Shown here: positions 51,744 through 62,041 of the stretch, in pieces | Layout of the letters: each line of letters begins with the position of its first letter | How positions within the stretch are numbered: the stretch's first letter is position 1 | From: Acidovorax sp. A79 | GTDB lineage: Bacteria > Pseudomonadota > Gammaproteobacteria > Burkholderiales > Burkholderiaceae_C | Direction: 5' to 3' | Assembly: GCF_041154505.1 (NCBI RefSeq) | Contig: NZ_AP028672.1 | Location: forward strand, 4,442,501 to 4,506,500 | Length of the DNA stretch: 64,000 nucleotides | Notes under the pieces: generated by a model | What the model was told of the DNA's origin: nothing | What the model saw: the letters and a program-made list of their open reading frames with translations, nothing else | Databases searched by the model: none | Made by a program: the position numbers and the translations under genes

Positions 51744-51775
51744 TGAATGCTATGCAATTAATAGCATTCCGCGCT
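51744..51775. repeat. fragment of the dispersed intergenic repeat
   Basis: GAATGCTATGCAATTAATAG and CATTCCGCGCTTGACA match parts of copies C and D. TGCTAT/ATAGCA form a short dyad upstream of the MurA-like gene. Confidence 0.5.
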
Positions 51776-51879
51776 TGACAGGCGTGCGCGGGGGCCATTC
51801 CAGAGGGGTGGCATCCTGGCGCCCGCCTGGCGTCTGGCCCCCGGAGCTTGCCGCCATCCCCCGGGGCACGGGGCGGGCG

Positions 51880-52341
51880 TCACGCCTTTTCCGTGGCCGC
51901 CGCCTGGTGGATCGCCGCGCGAATCCGCTGGTAGGTGCCGCAGCGGCACGCGTTGCCCGACATCCCCGCGTCGATGTCCGCATCGCTGGGCCGTGGCGTC
52001 TTCTTCAGGAGCGCGCAGGCCGACATGAGCTGCCCGCTCTGGCAATAGCCGCACTGCGCCACGTCCAGCACCGTCCACGCGGTGCGCAGGGCGGTGGCCT
52101 CGGGGCCGTGCAGGCCTTCGATGGTGGTGATGTCGGCATCGCCCACGGCCGACAGGGGCGTGATGCAGGCGCGCACGGGCTCGCCGTTCAGGTGCACGGT
52201 GCAGGCGCCGCACAGCGCCATGCCGCAGCCGAACTTGGTGCCGTTCAGATGCAGCTCGCCGCGCAGCACCCACAGCAGCGGGGTGTCGGGTTCGGCGGTG
52301 ACGGAGATGGCTTTGCCGTTGATGCGCAGGGTGGTGGGCAT
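51880..52341 (-). CDS. [2Fe-2S] subunit of an IorAB-type molybdenum oxidoreductase
   Basis: The 153-residue product has the plant-type cluster [17 protein letters not shown] and the second cluster [16 protein letters not shown] with [16 protein letters not shown]. This is the small subunit of isoquinoline 1-oxidoreductase/aldehyde dehydrogenase-like enzymes. It follows the large subunit gene by 19 bases. Confidence 0.92.
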   Translation of the reverse strand: MPTTLRINGKAISVTAEPDTPLLWVLRGELHLNGTKFGCGMALCGACTVHLNGEPVRACITPLSAVGDADITTIEGLHGPEATALRTAWTVLDVAQCGYCQSGQLMSACALLKKTPRPSDADIDAGMSGNACRCGTYQRIRAAIHQAAATEKA

Positions 52342-52360
52342 GATGGTTCCTTGAATCGAT

Positions 52361-54631
52361 TCAGGCCAGCTTCAGCGGCAGGGCGCGCAGGCGCTGCCTG
52401 GTCAGGGCAAACAGCGCATTCGCCACAGCGGGCGCGATCGGCGGCAAGCCGGGTTCGCCCACGCCTTCGGGCGGCTCGGCGCTGTCGATGATGTGGGTCT
52501 CCACGCGCGGGCAGTCGGCCATGCGCAGCAGCGGGTAGTCATGGAAGTTGCCCTGCTGCACCTGCCCGTCCTTGACCGTGACCTCGCCGTGCAGCGCCGC
52601 CGTGAGGCCGAACACCACGGCGCTTTCCATCTGCTGCGCGATCAGGTTGGGATTGATGGCCGCGCCGCAGTCGATCACGCACACCACGCGGTGCACGCGG
52701 ATGGCCTTGTCGGCGCCCACCGACACCTCGGCCACCTGGGCCACGATGGAGCCGAACGACTGGTGCAGCGCCACGCCCCGCGCGCGCTGCCCGCCCGCCG
52801 CGCCTGGCGCCAGCGGCTTGCCCCAGTCCGCCAGCTCGGCCGCCTTGTGCAGCACCTTCAAGTGGCGCGGGTGTTTTTGCAGCAGCGCGGCGCGGAAGGC
52901 CACCGGGTCCTGCCTGGCCGCTGCGGCGGCCTCGTCCACAAAACTCTCCTTGAAGAACGCCTGGTGCGAATGCCCCACCGAGCGCCAGAAGCCCACGGGC
53001 AGGGGCACGTCGACCACCTCATGCGCGATGCGCGCATGGGGCCATTCGTAGGGCTGGTCGAAGGCACCTTCGGACGTGGTCTTGTCGGGGCCCGCGCCCG
53101 CCAGGCCAAAGGTGCGCACCAGCACCTGCGGCACGATGGCCTGGCCCACGGAGATGTTGTGCCACGCCACCAGGTGTCCCTGCGCATCAAACCCTGCCTT
53201 GAAGCGGGCCATGCAGGCGGGGCGGTAGAAGTCGTGCTGCGTGTCCTGCTCGCGGGTCCACAGCGTCTGCACCGGCGCGCCCCCGGCGGCCTGGGCGATG
53301 GCGGCGGCCTGGCCCACGTAGTCCACCTCCAGCCGCCGCCCAAAGCCGCCCCCCAGCAGCAGCTGGTGCACGGTCACTTTCTCTTCGTCGATGCCCAGCG
53401 CCTTGGCGGCTGCCCTGCGGGCCAGGCCCGGCACCTGGGTGGATGTCCACACGGTGGCGGCCCCGTCCTTGAATTGCACCGTGCAGTTGATGGGCTCCAG
53501 CGCCGCGTGGGCCAGGTAGGGCGCGCGGTAGTCCGCGGTGATGGTGCTGGCCGCGCCCTGCAGGGCCGCATCCACGTCGCCCGTGCTGTGGTAGCCAAAG
53601 CCCTTGGCCTGGTCCAGCGCCTGCGCCATGCGCGCCATCACGGCGTCGCTCGACAGCGTGGCGGCGGGGCCGTGGTCCCATTCCACGGTGACAGCGGCGG
53701 CGGCCTTCCTGGCGTGCCAGGGCGTGTCGGCGATCACGGCCACGGCGCCGGTGCCGCCGTGCAGGGGCGCCACGGCCAGCACGTGTTTCACGCCCGGCAG
53801 CTTCCGGGCGGCGGCTGCATCAAAGCGCGCCACCTTGCCGCCGCGCGTGGGGCACATCACCACGCTGGCATGCAGCAGGCCGGGTGGGTGGGCGTCGATG
53901 CCGTACACGGCCGAGCCATCCAGCTTGGAAGGCGCCTCGATGCGCGTGAGCGGCTTGCCGATGAGCTTGAACTGCGCGGGTTCCTTCAGCGTGACCTTGC
54001 CCCGCATGGGCTGCTGCGCGGCCAGGGCGGCCAGTTCGCCAAACGTGGCGCGCTGGCCGGCCACATGTTCCACCACGCCCGCGTTGGCCGTGCACTCCGC
54101 CGCCTGCACGTTCCATTGCGCGGCGGCGGCGCGGATCAGCAGGGCGCGCGCGTGGGCGCCGGCCTCGCGCATGGGCAGCCATAGGTCCTTGATGCTGCTC
54201 GATCCGCCCGTCATCATCACGCCCACCTCGCGCATGGTCTTGGCCGTGAGCCAGCCCGCCGCGGCCTTCATCGAGCCGTCGTTGTCGGGGTGGAAGGGCA
54301 GGCCGTCCACCACGGTGGCCAGGTTGTTGTAGATGTCGTCGATGGGCGCCATCTCCAGCCGCACCTGCGCCCAGTCGGCATCCAGCTCTTCCGCCAGGAT
54401 GGCGGCCAGGCCCGTGTGCGCGCCCTGGCCCATTTCGGATTTGGCCATCATCACCGTCACGGTGTTGTCGGCGCCCACCTTGAGCCAGCCGTTCAGCGCC
54501 GCCTGCCCGCTGGCGCTGGGCACCGGGTCGGCCGGGTGCAGGCGCTGGCGCGGCGGCATCACGCCCCAGCCAATGACCAGCGCGCCCGCTGTCGCGGCGC
54601 CACCGAGGAGCACTGTGCGTCGTTTCACCAT
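52361..54631 (-). CDS. molybdopterin subunit of an IorAB-type oxidoreductase
   Basis: The 756-residue product has a Tat-type signal ([12 protein letters not shown]) and xanthine dehydrogenase family motifs such as [38 protein letters not shown] and [20 protein letters not shown] near the end. It would act in the periplasm on an aldehyde or N-heterocycle; the substrate is not indicated. No cytochrome or maturation gene is adjacent. Confidence 0.9.
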   Translation of the reverse strand: MVKRRTVLLGGAATAGALVIGWGVMPPRQRLHPADPVPSASGQAALNGWLKVGADNTVTVMMAKSEMGQGAHTGLAAILAEELDADWAQVRLEMAPIDDIYNNLATVVDGLPFHPDNDGSMKAAAGWLTAKTMREVGVMMTGGSSSIKDLWLPMREAGAHARALLIRAAAAQWNVQAAECTANAGVVEHVAGQRATFGELAALAAQQPMRGKVTLKEPAQFKLIGKPLTRIEAPSKLDGSAVYGIDAHPPGLLHASVVMCPTRGGKVARFDAAAARKLPGVKHVLAVAPLHGGTGAVAVIADTPWHARKAAAAVTVEWDHGPAATLSSDAVMARMAQALDQAKGFGYHSTGDVDAALQGAASTITADYRAPYLAHAALEPINCTVQFKDGAATVWTSTQVPGLARRAAAKALGIDEEKVTVHQLLLGGGFGRRLEVDYVGQAAAIAQAAGGAPVQTLWTREQDTQHDFYRPACMARFKAGFDAQGHLVAWHNISVGQAIVPQVLVRTFGLAGAGPDKTTSEGAFDQPYEWPHARIAHEVVDVPLPVGFWRSVGHSHQAFFKESFVDEAAAAARQDPVAFRAALLQKHPRHLKVLHKAAELADWGKPLAPGAAGGQRARGVALHQSFGSIVAQVAEVSVGADKAIRVHRVVCVIDCGAAINPNLIAQQMESAVVFGLTAALHGEVTVKDGQVQQGNFHDYPLLRMADCPRVETHIIDSAEPPEGVGEPGLPPIAPAVANALFALTRQRLRALPLKLA

Positions 54632-54755
54632 GGGGTTGTTTCCTTCGTGGCGTAGGTTGGCTGGATGGGGGCATGCGAGCCCGGCGCATGGGGTGATGGT
54701 TCAAATATCGTAAACCTGCGACCGAGATTCCCCCGCCCTTCGGGGACTTGGCATT

Positions 54756-54820
54756 TTGAGTGTTTTTGGCCTCCAGCGCTTATCCATCAAGCGCTAAAAG
54801 CTATTAAATGCATAGCGTTT
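54756..54820 (-). repeat. dispersed intergenic repeat, copy D (reverse)
   Basis: TTTTTGGCCTCCAGCGCTTA, TCCATCAAGCGCTAAAAGCT and ATTAAATGCATAGC read as the family consensus on the minus strand. AGCGCTT/AAGCGCT form the stem. The rest of the 392-base gap 54632-55023 presumably contains the urtA promoter; I see no clear boxes. Confidence 0.8.
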
Positions 54821-55023
54821 CGCCTACCCGACACGAGCTGGGTGAGCAGACCCTGGCGCCCTGCGGCCGGGCCACCGTGTACGCCACCCGGCGTATTTCC
54901 CAAGCCGGCCTCGCTCTCCAGAATCCATTCCATCGCCCGATCCGCCACGGCTCCACCACGGAGCCCGCCGGGCGAAGCGGTTTGATTGATTCACTGATTG
55001 AAACCACCACCGGAGAAGCACAC

Positions 55024-56295
55024 ATGCAACGTCGTTATTCCCTCAAGGCCCTTGCGGCCGTCGCTACGCTCGCTGGCCTGTCTGCGCTGCCAGCCCACGC
55101 GCAGGAGACCATCAAGGTCGGCATCCTGCACAGCCTCTCGGGCACCATGGCCATCTCGGAAACGGTGCTCAAGGACACCGTGCTGATGGCCATCGACGAG
55201 ATCAACGCCAAGGGCGGCGTCTTGGGCAAGAAGCTCGAACCCGTGGTGGTGGACCCCGCCTCCAACTGGCCGCTGTTCGCGGAAAAGACCAAACAGCTGC
55301 TGGGCCAGGACAAGGTCTCGGTGATCTTCGGCTGCTGGACCAGCGTGAGCCGCAAGTCCGTGCTGCCCGTGGTCGAGGAAATGAACGGCCTGCTGTTCTA
55401 CCCCGTGCAGTACGAGGGTGAGGAACTCTCCAAGAACGTGTTCTACACCGGCGCCGCGCCCAACCAGCAGGCCATCCCTGCGGTCGACTACCTGATGAGC
55501 AAGGACGGCGGCAGCGCCAAGCGCTGGGTGCTCCTGGGCACCGACTACGTGTACCCCCGCACCACCAACAAGATCCTGCGCGCCTACCTCAAGTCCAAGG
55601 GCGTGAAGGATTCGGACATCGACGAGAAGTACACCCCGTTTGGCCATTCGGACTACCAGACCATCGTGGCCGACATCAAGAAGTTCAGCCAGGGCGGCAA
55701 GACGGCCGTGGTGTCCACCATCAACGGCGACTCCAACGTGCCCTTCTACAAAGAGCTGGGCAACGCGGGCCTGAAGGCCAAGGACGTGCCGGTCGTCGCA
55801 TTCAGCGTGGGCGAGGAAGAACTGCGCGGCGTGGACACCAAGCCGCTGGTGGGCCACCTGGCCGCCTGGAACTACTTCCAGTCCATCAAGAGCCCGGCCA
55901 ACACCGAGTTCATCAAGAAGTGGAGCGACTACGCCAAGGCCAAGGGCATTGCCGGCCACAAGGACAAGCCGCTCACCAACGACCCGATGGAAGCCACCTA
56001 CATCGGCATCAACATGTGGAAGCAGGCTGTCGAGAAGGCCAAGAGCACGGATGTGGACAAGGTGATCGCCGCCATGGCCGGCCAGACCTTCAAGGCACCG
56101 AGCGGCATCGTCAGCAAGATGGATGAGAAGAACCACCACCTGCACAAGAGCGTGTTCATCGGCGAGATCAAGGCCGACGGCCAGTTCAACGTGGTGTGGA
56201 AGACGCCGGGCCCGGTCAAGGCCAAGCCATGGTCTCCTTACATCGAAGGCAACGACAAGAAGAAGGACGAGCCGGACGGCAAGTCGAAGCTGTGA
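55024..56295 (+). CDS. urtA: urea ABC transporter, substrate-binding protein UrtA
   Basis: From ATG 55024 the product has 423 residues with a signal peptide (MQRRYSLKALAAVATLAGLS...AHA). ETIKVGILHSLSGTMAISE, FGCWTSVSRKSVLPVVEE and LFYPVQYEGEE are typical of UrtA. It delivers urea to UrtBC. First gene of urtABCDE. Confidence 0.96.
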   Translation: MQRRYSLKALAAVATLAGLSALPAHAQETIKVGILHSLSGTMAISETVLKDTVLMAIDEINAKGGVLGKKLEPVVVDPASNWPLFAEKTKQLLGQDKVSVIFGCWTSVSRKSVLPVVEEMNGLLFYPVQYEGEELSKNVFYTGAAPNQQAIPAVDYLMSKDGGSAKRWVLLGTDYVYPRTTNKILRAYLKSKGVKDSDIDEKYTPFGHSDYQTIVADIKKFSQGGKTAVVSTINGDSNVPFYKELGNAGLKAKDVPVVAFSVGEEELRGVDTKPLVGHLAAWNYFQSIKSPANTEFIKKWSDYAKAKGIAGHKDKPLTNDPMEATYIGINMWKQAVEKAKSTDVDKVIAAMAGQTFKAPSGIVSKMDEKNHHLHKSVFIGEIKADGQFNVVWKTPGPVKAKPWSPYIEGNDKKKDEPDGKSKL

Positions 56296-56297
56296 TC

Positions 56298-56400
56298 TCC
56301 CCCTGAGCGGCTACGCCGCTTCCCCCTCTCTCACGCTGCGCGTGGGAGGGGGACGCCGCCAGCGCGGCGGGGCGGCCCTTGCGCGGCGGCCCTGGTCTGG
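56298..56400. repeat. GC-rich dispersed intergenic repeat, copy 2
   Basis: CCCCCTGAGCGGCTACGCCG, CTTCCCCCTCTCTCACGCTG, CGCGTGGGAGGGGGACGCCG and CCAGCGCGGCGGGGCGGCCC match copy 1 (22198) in order. The opposed pyrimidine and purine runs form a long stem (CCCCCTCTCTCACGC / GCGTGGGAGGGGG) between urtA and urtB. Confidence 0.7.
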
Positions 56401-56449
56401 GCCCTGCGCGCTGCACAGGCCCATCTTGTTCGACGCCACTGGCCCTTCC

Positions 56450-58030
56450 ATGCTTTCTTCATTCTTTTCTCGCTTGATCGCCTGCCTGCTGTTGTGCACA
56501 ACGGTGCAGGCGCACGCGCTCACGGCCGAGGCTGCACGGGCCATGGCGGCGGGTGATACCGACGACCGGATCGCCGCGCTGCAGAAAGCCATCGCCACGC
56601 CCGACGAGGCCACTTTGGCGTTTATCCGTGCGATGGGTGAGGACGCCGTGAAGATCGCGGGCGACAAGGCCATCGTGATCAAGGGCGACAAGGGGCTGGA
56701 CCCCGTGACCGGCGCCGAGGTGCCGGTGCCTGACGACGCCGAAGACATCGTCAACAACAATCGCATGCGCGGCGAGTTCGACACTGCATTGGCTTCGCTC
56801 CAGCTGATGTCCACCGACATTGCACAACGCCGCAGCGCCATCGAAGCGCTGCGCGAAGAGACCGACGAGGCCCGCCTGCCGCTGGTTGAGAAGGCCCTGG
56901 CCGCCGAGCAGGACGCAGCTCTCAAGGGGCGCCTGGCCAGCATCCGCGCGCGCATCCTCCTGAGCAGCAGCGATGCCGCCAATCGCCTGGAAGCCGCCCA
57001 GCACCTGGCCGCCAGTGGCAACCCCGCCACGCGCACGGTGCTGCTGGAGCAGCTGCGCAACGAACAAGATCCCAAGGTCAAGGCCGCCCTGCAGGCGGCA
57101 CTCAAGACGGTGGAAGACAGCCTGAAATGGGGCGAGCGTCTGGCGGCGATGTTCACGGGCATCAGCCTGGGCTCCATCCTGCTGCTGGTGGCGCTGGGCC
57201 TGGCCATCACCTACGGCCTCATGGGCGTGATCAACATGGCCCATGGCGAGCTGATGATGATCGGCGCCTACGCCACCTACGTCATGCAGGGCGTGTTCCA
57301 GCGCTACTTTCCGGGCGCGTTCGACTGGTACCTGGTGGCCGCCGTGCCCGCCGCCTTCATGGCCTCGGCGCTCATGGGCGCGGTGCTCGAGCGCGGCGTG
57401 ATCCGCTTCCTGTACGGCCGCCCGCTGGAGACCTTGCTGGCCACCTGGGGCATCAGCCTGATGCTGCAGCAGCTGGTGCGCACCGTGTTCGGCGCGCAGA
57501 ACGTGGGTGTGGAAAACCCCTCGTGGATGAGCGGCGGCGTGCAGCTCATGGAGAACCTGCAACTGCCCTGGAACCGCGTGATCATCGTGGCGTTTGCGCT
57601 GGCGGTGTTGGGCGGCGTGGCCTTTCTCATCAGCAAGACGCGCCTGGGTTTGTTCGTGCGCGGCGTCACGCAGAACCGCCCTATCGCCTCGTGCATGGGT
57701 GTGAACACGGCGCGTGTCGATACCTACGCCTTCGCGCTGGGCTCCGGCATTGCGGGCCTGGCAGGCTGTGCCCTCAGCCAGGTGGGCAATGTGGGCCCGG
57801 ACCTGGGCCAGGGCTACATCGTCGATTCGTTCATGGTGGTGGTGCTCGGCGGCGTGGGCCAGCTGGCCGGCACCGTGTATGCCGCGCTCGGCCTGGGCGT
57901 GCTCAACAAGTTCCTCGAAGGCTGGACGGGCGCCGTGCTGGCCAAGATCGCCGTGCTGGTGTTCATCATCATCTTCATCCAGAAGCGGCCGCAGGGCATC
58001 TTCGCGGTGAAGGGCCGTACGGCGGATTGA
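56450..58030 (+). CDS. urtB: urea ABC transporter permease UrtB
   Basis: From ATG 56450 the product has 526 residues: a signal peptide (MLSSFFSRLIACLLLCTTVQ), a periplasmic helical region of about 190 residues with HEAT-like repeats, as in other UrtB, and a LivH-type permease (LAITYGLMGVINMAHGELMM). The GC-rich repeat in the 154-base gap after urtA may attenuate expression. Confidence 0.95.
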   Translation: MLSSFFSRLIACLLLCTTVQAHALTAEAARAMAAGDTDDRIAALQKAIATPDEATLAFIRAMGEDAVKIAGDKAIVIKGDKGLDPVTGAEVPVPDDAEDIVNNNRMRGEFDTALASLQLMSTDIAQRRSAIEALREETDEARLPLVEKALAAEQDAALKGRLASIRARILLSSSDAANRLEAAQHLAASGNPATRTVLLEQLRNEQDPKVKAALQAALKTVEDSLKWGERLAAMFTGISLGSILLLVALGLAITYGLMGVINMAHGELMMIGAYATYVMQGVFQRYFPGAFDWYLVAAVPAAFMASALMGAVLERGVIRFLYGRPLETLLATWGISLMLQQLVRTVFGAQNVGVENPSWMSGGVQLMENLQLPWNRVIIVAFALAVLGGVAFLISKTRLGLFVRGVTQNRPIASCMGVNTARVDTYAFALGSGIAGLAGCALSQVGNVGPDLGQGYIVDSFMVVVLGGVGQLAGTVYAALGLGVLNKFLEGWTGAVLAKIAVLVFIIIFIQKRPQGIFAVKGRTAD

Positions 58031-58037
58031 GACTGTT

Positions 58038-59165
58038 ATGAATACCCCTGCTATCCAACTCCCCGCACCCGCGCCGCTGCTCACGCGCGGCGGCTGGTCG
58101 GCCTTCATCGTGGCGCTCATCGTGGTGTGCGCCGTGGCACCCGTGCTCAACCTGTGGGTGCCGGCCGGCAGTGCGCTGCACCTGTCCGACTACGCCGTGG
58201 CGCTGCTCGGCAAGATCATGTGCTACGCCATCTGCGCGCTGGCCATGGACTTGATCTGGGGCTACACCGGCATCCTGAGCCTGGGCCATGGCCTGTTCTT
58301 CGCCTTGGGCGGCTACGTGATGGGCATGTACCTCATGCGCCAGATCGGCCGCGACGGCAACTACCAGAGCGACCTGCCCGACTTCATGGTGTTCCTCGAC
58401 TGGAAGGAGCTGCCCTGGCACTGGATGCTGTCCGACAGCTTCGTTGCCACCTTGATCCTCATCGTGGCGGTACCTGGCGTGATCGCGTTCGTGTTCGGCT
58501 ACTTCGCCTTCCGCTCGCGCATCAAGGGCGTGTATTTCTCGATCATCACGCAGGCCATGACGTATGCGGCCATGCTGCTGTTCTTCCGCAACGAGACGGG
58601 CTTTGGCGGCAACAACGGCTTCACGGATTTCAAGCGCATCCTGGGCCAGCCCATTGCCACGCAGAACATGCGCATGCTGCTGTTCGTGATGACGGGCGTC
58701 ACGCTCTTGGTATTCTTCCTGCTGGCGCGCTGGCTGGTGCGCAGCAAGTTCGGCCGCGTGCTGCAGGCGGTGCGCGATGCCGAGACGCGCGTCATGTTCT
58801 CGGGCTACTCGCCACTGCCCTACAAGCTCACCATCTGGACCATCAGCGCCATGATGTGCGGCGTGGCGGGCGCGCTGTACGTGCCCCAGGTCGGCATCAT
58901 CAACCCCGGCGAGATGAGCGCCGCCAACTCCATCGAGATCGCGGTGTGGGCCGCGGTGGGCGGCCGTGCCACGCTGATCGGACCCATCGTGGGCGCCTTC
59001 ATCGTCAATGGTGCCAAGAGCTGGCTCACCGTGACGGCGCCGGAGTTCTGGCTGTATTTCCTCGGTGCGCTGTTCATCGCCGTGACGCTGTTCCTGCCCG
59101 ATGGCGTGGTGGGCCTGGTGAAGAAGCTGAAGAAAAACAAGAAGACCGAAGGAGCCGCGCCATGA
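58038..59165 (+). CDS. urtC: urea ABC transporter permease UrtC
   Basis: The 375-residue LivM-type permease has MDLIWGYTGILSLGHGLFFA, GGNNGFTDFKRILG and AVGGRATLIGPIVGAFIVNG. It starts 7 bases after urtB and its stop overlaps the urtD start (ATGA). Confidence 0.96.
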   Translation: MNTPAIQLPAPAPLLTRGGWSAFIVALIVVCAVAPVLNLWVPAGSALHLSDYAVALLGKIMCYAICALAMDLIWGYTGILSLGHGLFFALGGYVMGMYLMRQIGRDGNYQSDLPDFMVFLDWKELPWHWMLSDSFVATLILIVAVPGVIAFVFGYFAFRSRIKGVYFSIITQAMTYAAMLLFFRNETGFGGNNGFTDFKRILGQPIATQNMRMLLFVMTGVTLLVFFLLARWLVRSKFGRVLQAVRDAETRVMFSGYSPLPYKLTIWTISAMMCGVAGALYVPQVGIINPGEMSAANSIEIAVWAAVGGRATLIGPIVGAFIVNGAKSWLTVTAPEFWLYFLGALFIAVTLFLPDGVVGLVKKLKKNKKTEGAAP

Positions 59166-60037
59166 CCCCCGATCTGATGGACGAAGGCGCAAGGCGCATA
59201 GAGGCCAGGCTGGCGCCCGCCGCCCTGGGCCAGACCGAATCCGGCGGTCGTGCTGCAGGTTTCTCGCGCATTGCCACGCCCGGTGAGGTGGACATCACCC
59301 ACGGCCGCATCCTGTACCTGGAAGATGTGAACGTGAGCTTTGATGGCTTCAAGGCCATCAACAACCTGAGCCTCGATATCGCGCCCGGCGAGCTGCGCTG
59401 CATCATCGGGCCCAACGGTGCGGGCAAGACGACGATGATGGACATCATCACCGGCAAGACGCGGCCCGACAGCGGCACAGTGTACTTCGGCTCGACCATC
59501 GACCTCTTGCGCCACAACGAGCCGGAGATCGCGAGCTTGGGCATAGGCCGCAAATTCCAGAAGCCCACGGTGTTCGAGCAGCTCAGCGTGTTCGAGAACC
59601 TGGAGCTGGCCTTGAAGACGCACAAGGGCGTGACGTCGAGCATGTTCTTCCGGCTGGATTCCGCGCAGTCGGACCGGCTGGCGGAGATTCTGCACACCAT
59701 CCACCTGGCCGACAGCGTGGCGCGCATGGCAGGGAACCTGAGCCATGGGCAAAAGCAGTGGCTGGAGATCGGGATGCTGCTGATGCAGGACCCCAAGCTG
59801 CTGTTGCTCGACGAGCCCGTGGCGGGCATGACGGACGAGGAGACGGCGCGCACGGCGGAGCTGTTCCTCACGCTCAAGGGCAAGCACTCGCTGATGGTGG
59901 TGGAGCATGACATGGGGTTCATCCGCACCATTTCGGAGATCGTGACCGTGTTGTGCGACGGGGCGGTGCTGGCGCAGGGCACGCTGGACCAGGTGCAGGC
60001 GGATGAGCGGGTGATCGAGGTCTATCTGGGGCGGTGA
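59162..60037 (+). CDS. urtD: urea ABC transporter ATPase UrtD
   Basis: The 291-residue LivG-type ATPase has Walker A GPNGAGKTTMMD, signature NLSHGQKQWLEIGMLLMQ and Walker B LLLLDEPVAGMTDEE. ATG at 59162 overlaps urtC. About 45 residues precede the ABC core, longer than some relatives. Confidence 0.95.
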   Translation: MTPDLMDEGARRIEARLAPAALGQTESGGRAAGFSRIATPGEVDITHGRILYLEDVNVSFDGFKAINNLSLDIAPGELRCIIGPNGAGKTTMMDIITGKTRPDSGTVYFGSTIDLLRHNEPEIASLGIGRKFQKPTVFEQLSVFENLELALKTHKGVTSSMFFRLDSAQSDRLAEILHTIHLADSVARMAGNLSHGQKQWLEIGMLLMQDPKLLLLDEPVAGMTDEETARTAELFLTLKGKHSLMVVEHDMGFIRTISEIVTVLCDGAVLAQGTLDQVQADERVIEVYLGR

Positions 60038-60140
60038 TGGAGGTTGCCTGTTCTCTTTTCCTGGCGGGCGGTGGGCTGTTGCGAAGGCTGGGGCCGGGGC
60101 GACTCTCGGAATCCGGACTCGGCACAGGCGCACCGAATGC

Positions 60141-60195
60141 TTCCAAATTAATAGCTGCTGGCGCTTGATGAACAAGCGCTAGAGGCCCAAAACAC
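60141..60195 (+). repeat. dispersed intergenic repeat, copy E
   Basis: AAATTAATAGCTGCTGGCGC, TTGATGAACAAGCGCTAGAG and GCCCAAAA lie in the 168-base urtD-urtE gap. AGCGCTTG-type stem: GCGCTT / AAGCGC. Confidence 0.8.
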
Positions 60196-60205
60196 TCCAA
60201 GTACC

Positions 60206-60898
60206 ATGCTCACCGTCCAGAACATCAACCAGTACTACGGCGGCTCCCACATCCTGCGTGATGTGAGCCTCACGGCGCAGGCCGGCAAGGTCACCGTGCT
60301 GCTCGGCCGCAACGGCGTCGGCAAGACCACGCTGCTCAAAAGCCTCATGGGCCTGATTCCCATCAGGAGCGGGGGCATCACGTTCGACGGCAAGCCCATC
60401 GACAAGGCCACGCCGTACGACCGTGCCCGCGCAGGCATCGGCTTTGTCCCCCAGGGGCGCGAGATTTTCGGCCGCCTCACGGTGGAAGAAAACCTGCGCA
60501 TGGGCCTGGCCTACAAGAGCGGCGCCACCCCCGTGCCGCCACACCTGTACGAGCTGTTCCCCGTGCTCAAGCAGATGCTCGGCCGCCGGGGCGGCGACCT
60601 TTCGGGCGGGCAGCAGCAGCAGCTGGCCATCGCCCGGGCGCTGGCGCCGGGGCCGCGCCTCTTGATCCTGGACGAGCCCACCGAGGGCATCCAGCCCAGC
60701 ATCATCAAGGACATCGGCCGCGTGATCCGCATGCTGGCCGACAAGGGCGAGATGGCCATCCTGCTGTGCGAGCAGTACTACGACTTCGCGCAGGAGCTGG
60801 CCGACGACTACCTGGTGATGGAGCGTGGTGAGGTCATCGCGCGCGGCCCTGGCAGCGAGATGGAGGCCAAGGGCATCCGCAACCTCGTCGCGATCTGA
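60206..60898 (+). CDS. urtE: urea ABC transporter ATPase UrtE
   Basis: The 230-residue LivF-type ATPase has Walker A GRNGVGKTTLLK, FVPQGREIFGRLTVEENLRM, signature LSGGQQQQLAIARALA and Walker B LLILDEPTEGIQPS. In many relatives ureD follows; here a convergent PAP2 gene starts 5 bases later. Confidence 0.95.
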   Translation: MLTVQNINQYYGGSHILRDVSLTAQAGKVTVLLGRNGVGKTTLLKSLMGLIPIRSGGITFDGKPIDKATPYDRARAGIGFVPQGREIFGRLTVEENLRMGLAYKSGATPVPPHLYELFPVLKQMLGRRGGDLSGGQQQQLAIARALAPGPRLLILDEPTEGIQPSIIKDIGRVIRMLADKGEMAILLCEQYYDFAQELADDYLVMERGEVIARGPGSEMEAKGIRNLVAI

Positions 60899-60902
60899 TG
60901 GC

Positions 60903-61745
60903 TCATGGCCGTTGCGCCGCAGCGCCGGGGGCGGGGCCGCGCCAGCGCGACACACTCTCCATGATCAGCACCGTGCACACCATCCAGGTGCCGCCCAGCA
61001 GCCAGCCCGCGAGCACATCGCTGGCGTAGTGCACATGCAGCACCACGCGGCTCCAGCCGGTGGTGAAGATGAACGCGCCGGCCAGGAGCGCCGCGGGTGC
61101 GTGCCAGGGGCGGGGCAGCAGCCGCGTGGTCAGGTAGGCCAGCATCGCGTACGCCACCATCGACGCGCTGCTGTGGCCGCTGGGAAAGCTGTAGCCCTGG
61201 GCCTGGGCCACGCCGTGCATGTGCTCGGGCCGGACACGCTCGAACACCTCCTTGAGGACTTTGGTCAGGGCGCCGTTTCCCGCCATGGCGACGAACCAGC
61301 CCGTGGCCAGCAGCCGGTGCCGGCGCAGCCACAGCGCCAGGGCCACCACCAGCGTCAGCCCGGCCAGCACCCCCGAGTCCCCCAGGTGGGTGAGCGCGGC
61401 GAACCAGCGCAGCACGGCGGTGTCCGCCTGCGCGCGCAGGCCGTCGGCAAGGGCGTCGTCCAGCACGCCCCAGCGGCCATCGGCGGCGCGCCCGCTGTCG
61501 GCCAGCTCCGCCATCGCGGCGCCCGCCAGCACCAGGGTGCAGGCCGACGCGCCCATGGCCGCGATCATCACCCAGCGCGCCCGTGCCGGCAGGAGCCGGC
61601 GCAGCGGCGGGGCCGCGCGGCGCAGGCCCCGCAGGCCCGCCAGGCCGCCCAGCCCCAGCAGCGCGAAGGCGACCGTGCCCGCCCACCACCAGGCCATGGG
61701 GTGCTGCGCCAGCAGGGCGCCAATGTCGGATGCGGGGAGGGTCAT
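60903..61745 (-). CDS. PAP2-family membrane phosphatase
   Basis: The 280-residue membrane protein has the phosphatase motifs KEVFERVRP, SFPSGHSSASM and SRVVLHVHYASDVLAGWLLG with the catalytic His. It likely dephosphorylates a lipid phosphate such as undecaprenyl pyrophosphate or phosphatidic acid. It is divergent from the lipid kinase gene. Confidence 0.9.
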   Translation of the reverse strand: MTLPASDIGALLAQHPMAWWWAGTVAFALLGLGGLAGLRGLRRAAPPLRRLLPARARWVMIAAMGASACTLVLAGAAMAELADSGRAADGRWGVLDDALADGLRAQADTAVLRWFAALTHLGDSGVLAGLTLVVALALWLRRHRLLATGWFVAMAGNGALTKVLKEVFERVRPEHMHGVAQAQGYSFPSGHSSASMVAYAMLAYLTTRLLPRPWHAPAALLAGAFIFTTGWSRVVLHVHYASDVLAGWLLGGTWMVCTVLIMESVSRWRGPAPGAAAQRP

Positions 61746-62041
61746 GGGTTGCGGACGGCGTCAGCTTCTTCTTCGCCAGGCTAGGAGGGAGCCCGCGTTT
61801 GTACCGGAGTTCCCAGCGGCCCTGCCGGGCATGGGTGAATCGTCGTGGCACCGTGGCACCGTGGCGCTGCCCCGGCCCTGTCGGCGGGCGCTGACAGGGC
61901 AAAGGCGTGGCTACCGGCTGCGCATGCGCTGCCCGCCCGCCATCATCGGACGACCGCACCGCAATCCCCGGCGCGCAGCCAGCACGGTGCCGGCCTGGCG
62001 CCCGGGTCCGGTGCCGCAGCCTGTTGCAGACCTTTCTCTTC

